Below are positions 32,019-33,486 of a DNA stretch of 33,486 nt, one piece after another. The stretch spans positions 1-33,486 of the forward strand of contig CAZWCX010000082.1 in NCBI GenBank assembly GCA_964632945.1. The letters run 5' to 3'. Position 1 is the stretch's first letter. Every line of letters begins with the position of its first letter. The position numbers were made by a program, and so were the translations under genes. The stretch is from CAZWCX01 sp964632945 (GTDB lineage: Bacteria; Planctomycetota; MHYJ01; WSZJ01; CAZWCX01). Below the pieces are notes generated by a model. The model was not told the DNA's origin. It worked only from the letters and a program-made list of their open reading frames with translations, and did not search any database.

Positions 32019-32212
32019 GAGAACCCCGCCGTTCCCTTCCGGATCCCCGCGGGTGAATCCAGGATCCGATCCGGCCACGGGGGGACCGGACACGCCCGGC
32101 CTCCGACCGTTCCGGGCTTCCTCCGCCGCGCTTCCCGTTCTTTCCGGGACCGCCCCCCGGACCCTTCGGACGGGGGCGGGCTTTCCTCCAATTCAAAGCG
32201 GCGACTGGGATT

Positions 32213-32240
32213 GGGAATGTCACACAGTCGTTACATTCCC
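32213..32240. promoter_or_regulatory. dyad operator candidate upstream of desaturase
   Basis: GGGAATGT (32213-32220) and ACATTCCC (32233-32240) are perfect inverted arms around a 12-base centre. The size and spacing resemble the site of a dimeric regulator. It is AT-richer than its surroundings and lies in the expected promoter zone of the desaturase gene. No confident -10/-35 pair could be fixed here. Confidence 0.55.
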
Positions 32241-32382
32241 CATATCTTTGTGACCTGCCGGAGTTAGCCTTGTTGCTTTCCGGGCCGGATGTCAGAATCC
32301 ATGTTTGCGCAGCGGTCGCGAGCCGGTGTTGTGGATCGGTTCCCGTCCTGTCGCCTGCGCCACCGTCCGCTCGGAGACTCCC

Positions 32383-33438
32383 ATGTCCGTCGCTGCACCG
32401 GTCCTCGAACAGGATAAGGATCTCGACTCCGAATGGCGGAAGGCGGTGGCGCCGTACCAGCATCCCGTCGCCTGGCGGAGTTGGATGCAGGTCGCGAACT
32501 CGATTCTCCCGTTTCTGGCGCTGTGGGCAGCGGCCTATTGGGCCCTCGAGGTGTCCTATGCGGCGACCGTGGGGCTCGGCGTGCTGGCGGCCGGCTTCCT
32601 GGTTCGCATCTTCATTATCTTCCATGACTGCGGCCACGGGTCTTTCTTCCGGTCGCAACGGATGAACGATCTGATGGGCTACATCACGGGTGTTCTCACC
32701 TTCACTCCTTACCATCAGTGGCGACATGAACACGCCGTGCACCATGCGACTTCGGGAGATCTGGACCGGCGCGGAACCGGCGACATCACAACCTGGACCA
32801 TCCGGGAGTATCTGCGCGCGACCCCGTGGGCGCGACTGAGATACCGGCTGTACCGGAATCCGCTCGTACTCTTTCTGATTGGGCCGATCTTCCACTTCTT
32901 GATCACGCAGCGCTTCCCCTTCCGCGGCGAATCGGCGCGGGAACGCATGAGCGTCCACATTACCAATCTGGCCCTGCTGGTGATCGTCGGCGGCCTGGTC
33001 TGGTCGATCGGCTGGAAGGCCTTTCTGCTCGTGCAGACGCCGATCGTCGTGGTCGCCTTCGCGACCGGGGTCTGGCTCTTCTACGTTCAGCATCAGTTCG
33101 AGGATACGTACTGGGAATACCATCCGGAGTGGGACTTTACGACCGCCGCGCTGCGCGGATCCACGTTCTACGATCTGCCTCCCGTGTTGCGGTTCTTCTC
33201 GGGTAACATCGGGTATCATCACATCCACCACTTGGCTTCGCGCATTCCGAACTACTTCCTCGAGCCTTGCTTCCGGAACAATCCCCTGTTCCACGAGGTC
33301 TCGCGGTTGACGCTTCTCCAGAGCCTCAAGACCATGCGGTATCGTCTCTGGGACGAGGACGGGAAGCGGATGGTCGGCTTCCGCGACGTGCGCCACCTCA
33401 TCGGCGCGACGCCTGCGCAAGGCGGCGGGAACCCCTAG
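32383..33438 (+). CDS. membrane fatty acid desaturase (delta-12/omega-type)
   Basis: A 351-residue integral membrane di-iron desaturase. The three histidine boxes are present: HDCGH (81-85), HEHAVHH (115-121) and HHIHH (279-283). These bind the two irons and are characteristic of acyl-lipid desaturases. Hydrophobic helices occur at about 38-60, 60-80, 160-180, 185-205 and 210-235. It should introduce a double bond into membrane lipid acyl chains, often in response to temperature. Expression may be controlled through the dyad at 32213. ATG 32383 begins MSVAAPVLEQ; the earlier in-frame TTG at 32305 is less likely. The gene ends GGGNP with a TAG that is the first base triplet of palindromic element C. 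Confidence 0.93.
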   Translation: MSVAAPVLEQDKDLDSEWRKAVAPYQHPVAWRSWMQVANSILPFLALWAAAYWALEVSYAATVGLGVLAAGFLVRIFIIFHDCGHGSFFRSQRMNDLMGYITGVLTFTPYHQWRHEHAVHHATSGDLDRRGTGDITTWTIREYLRATPWARLRYRLYRNPLVLFLIGPIFHFLITQRFPFRGESARERMSVHITNLALLVIVGGLVWSIGWKAFLLVQTPIVVVAFATGVWLFYVQHQFEDTYWEYHPEWDFTTAALRGSTFYDLPPVLRFFSGNIGYHHIHHLASRIPNYFLEPCFRNNPLFHEVSRLTLLQSLKTMRYRLWDEDGKRMVGFRDVRHLIGATPAQGGGNP

Positions 33439-33486
33439 CCCGGATTATTCATGAAGCCGCGCCAGCGGCTTCGTGAAAAATCCGCC
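33436..33486. repeat. palindromic element C at the window end
   Basis: It begins with the TAG stop of the desaturase. GGATTATTCATGAAGCCGC (33442-33460) pairs with GCGGCTTCGTGAAAAATCC (33465-33483), 17 of 19 positions, around a 4-base loop. It shares the opening TAGCCCGGAT with element A. The window ends 3 bases later, which would be natural if this is a repeated sequence at which assembly stopped. Confidence 0.75.

Larger units (their letters stand above)
31944..32382. other. 439-bp divergent intergenic region
   Basis: No gene is visible here. It holds the minus-strand promoter of the tandem-FHA gene and the dyad upstream of the desaturase. The stretch from about 32025 to 32160 shows nothing that I can interpret. 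Confidence 0.5.

Noticed and set aside
1..33486. prophage, transposon or integrated island
   Set aside because: No integrase, transposase, att-like repeat or abrupt base-composition change was seen. The palindromes are short and not flanked by mobility genes.

Overview
This is a high-GC (about two-thirds G+C), densely coded bacterial chromosomal segment of about 33.5 kb. It carries no phage, insertion-sequence, CRISPR or RNA genes that I can recognise. The gene content includes FHA-domain sensors, a eukaryote-like Ser/Thr kinase with a long repeat array, pseudopilins, bacillithiol synthase BshA, DUF1015, a DUF2652 cyclase-like protein, rhomboid-TPR and an orphan FlhB C-terminal protein. It fits a deep-branching, poorly cultured Gram-negative-type lineage, for example a planctomycete-like or Acidobacteria-like group. 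That placement is inference and not secure. Several predicted promoters share the pattern TTGxCx, 17-18 bp, TAxxxT, so a normal housekeeping sigma factor appears to serve the region.

Layout. (1) 50-2806, minus strand: a soluble FHA-GAF-PAS histidine kinase followed by a response regulator with an N-terminal excisionase-type HTH. (2) 3179-8871, plus strand, diverging from the kinase: three pseudopilins, namely a PilX-like protein, a giant 1170-residue prepilin and a PilW-like protein. (3) 9063-14235, plus: purH, bshA, DUF1015 and a class V aminotransferase in one tight operon. (4) 14391-18683, minus: a membrane Ser/Thr kinase whose C-terminal half is a very regular 46-residue TPR-like repeat array. 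It diverges from a DUF2652 cyclase-like protein (18816-19778, plus). (5) 19917-27160, plus: fatty-acid/acetyl-CoA genes (two thiolases and an enoyl-CoA hydratase) mixed with a secreted SecD-P1-like protein, a secreted cyclophilin, a DUF2007-TPR protein and a rhomboid-TPR protease. (6) 27498-29913, plus: a three-gene cluster of a membrane coiled-coil/HTH-like protein, a FliK-like protein and an orphan FlhB C-terminal domain. (7) 29937-31943, minus: a tandem-FHA transmembrane protein. (8) 32383-33438, plus: a fatty acid desaturase behind a clear dyad operator candidate.

Three related palindromic elements (14233, 27158, 33436) sit exactly at the ends of genes, and in each the TAG stop codon is the first part of the shared sequence. 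The window ends inside the third copy. The most unusual items are the 46-residue repeat kinase, the giant pseudopilin, the orphan FliK/FlhB-C cluster, the free-standing SecD P1-like protein and the stop-donating palindromes. All functional statements come from reading motifs by eye. No database search was run.
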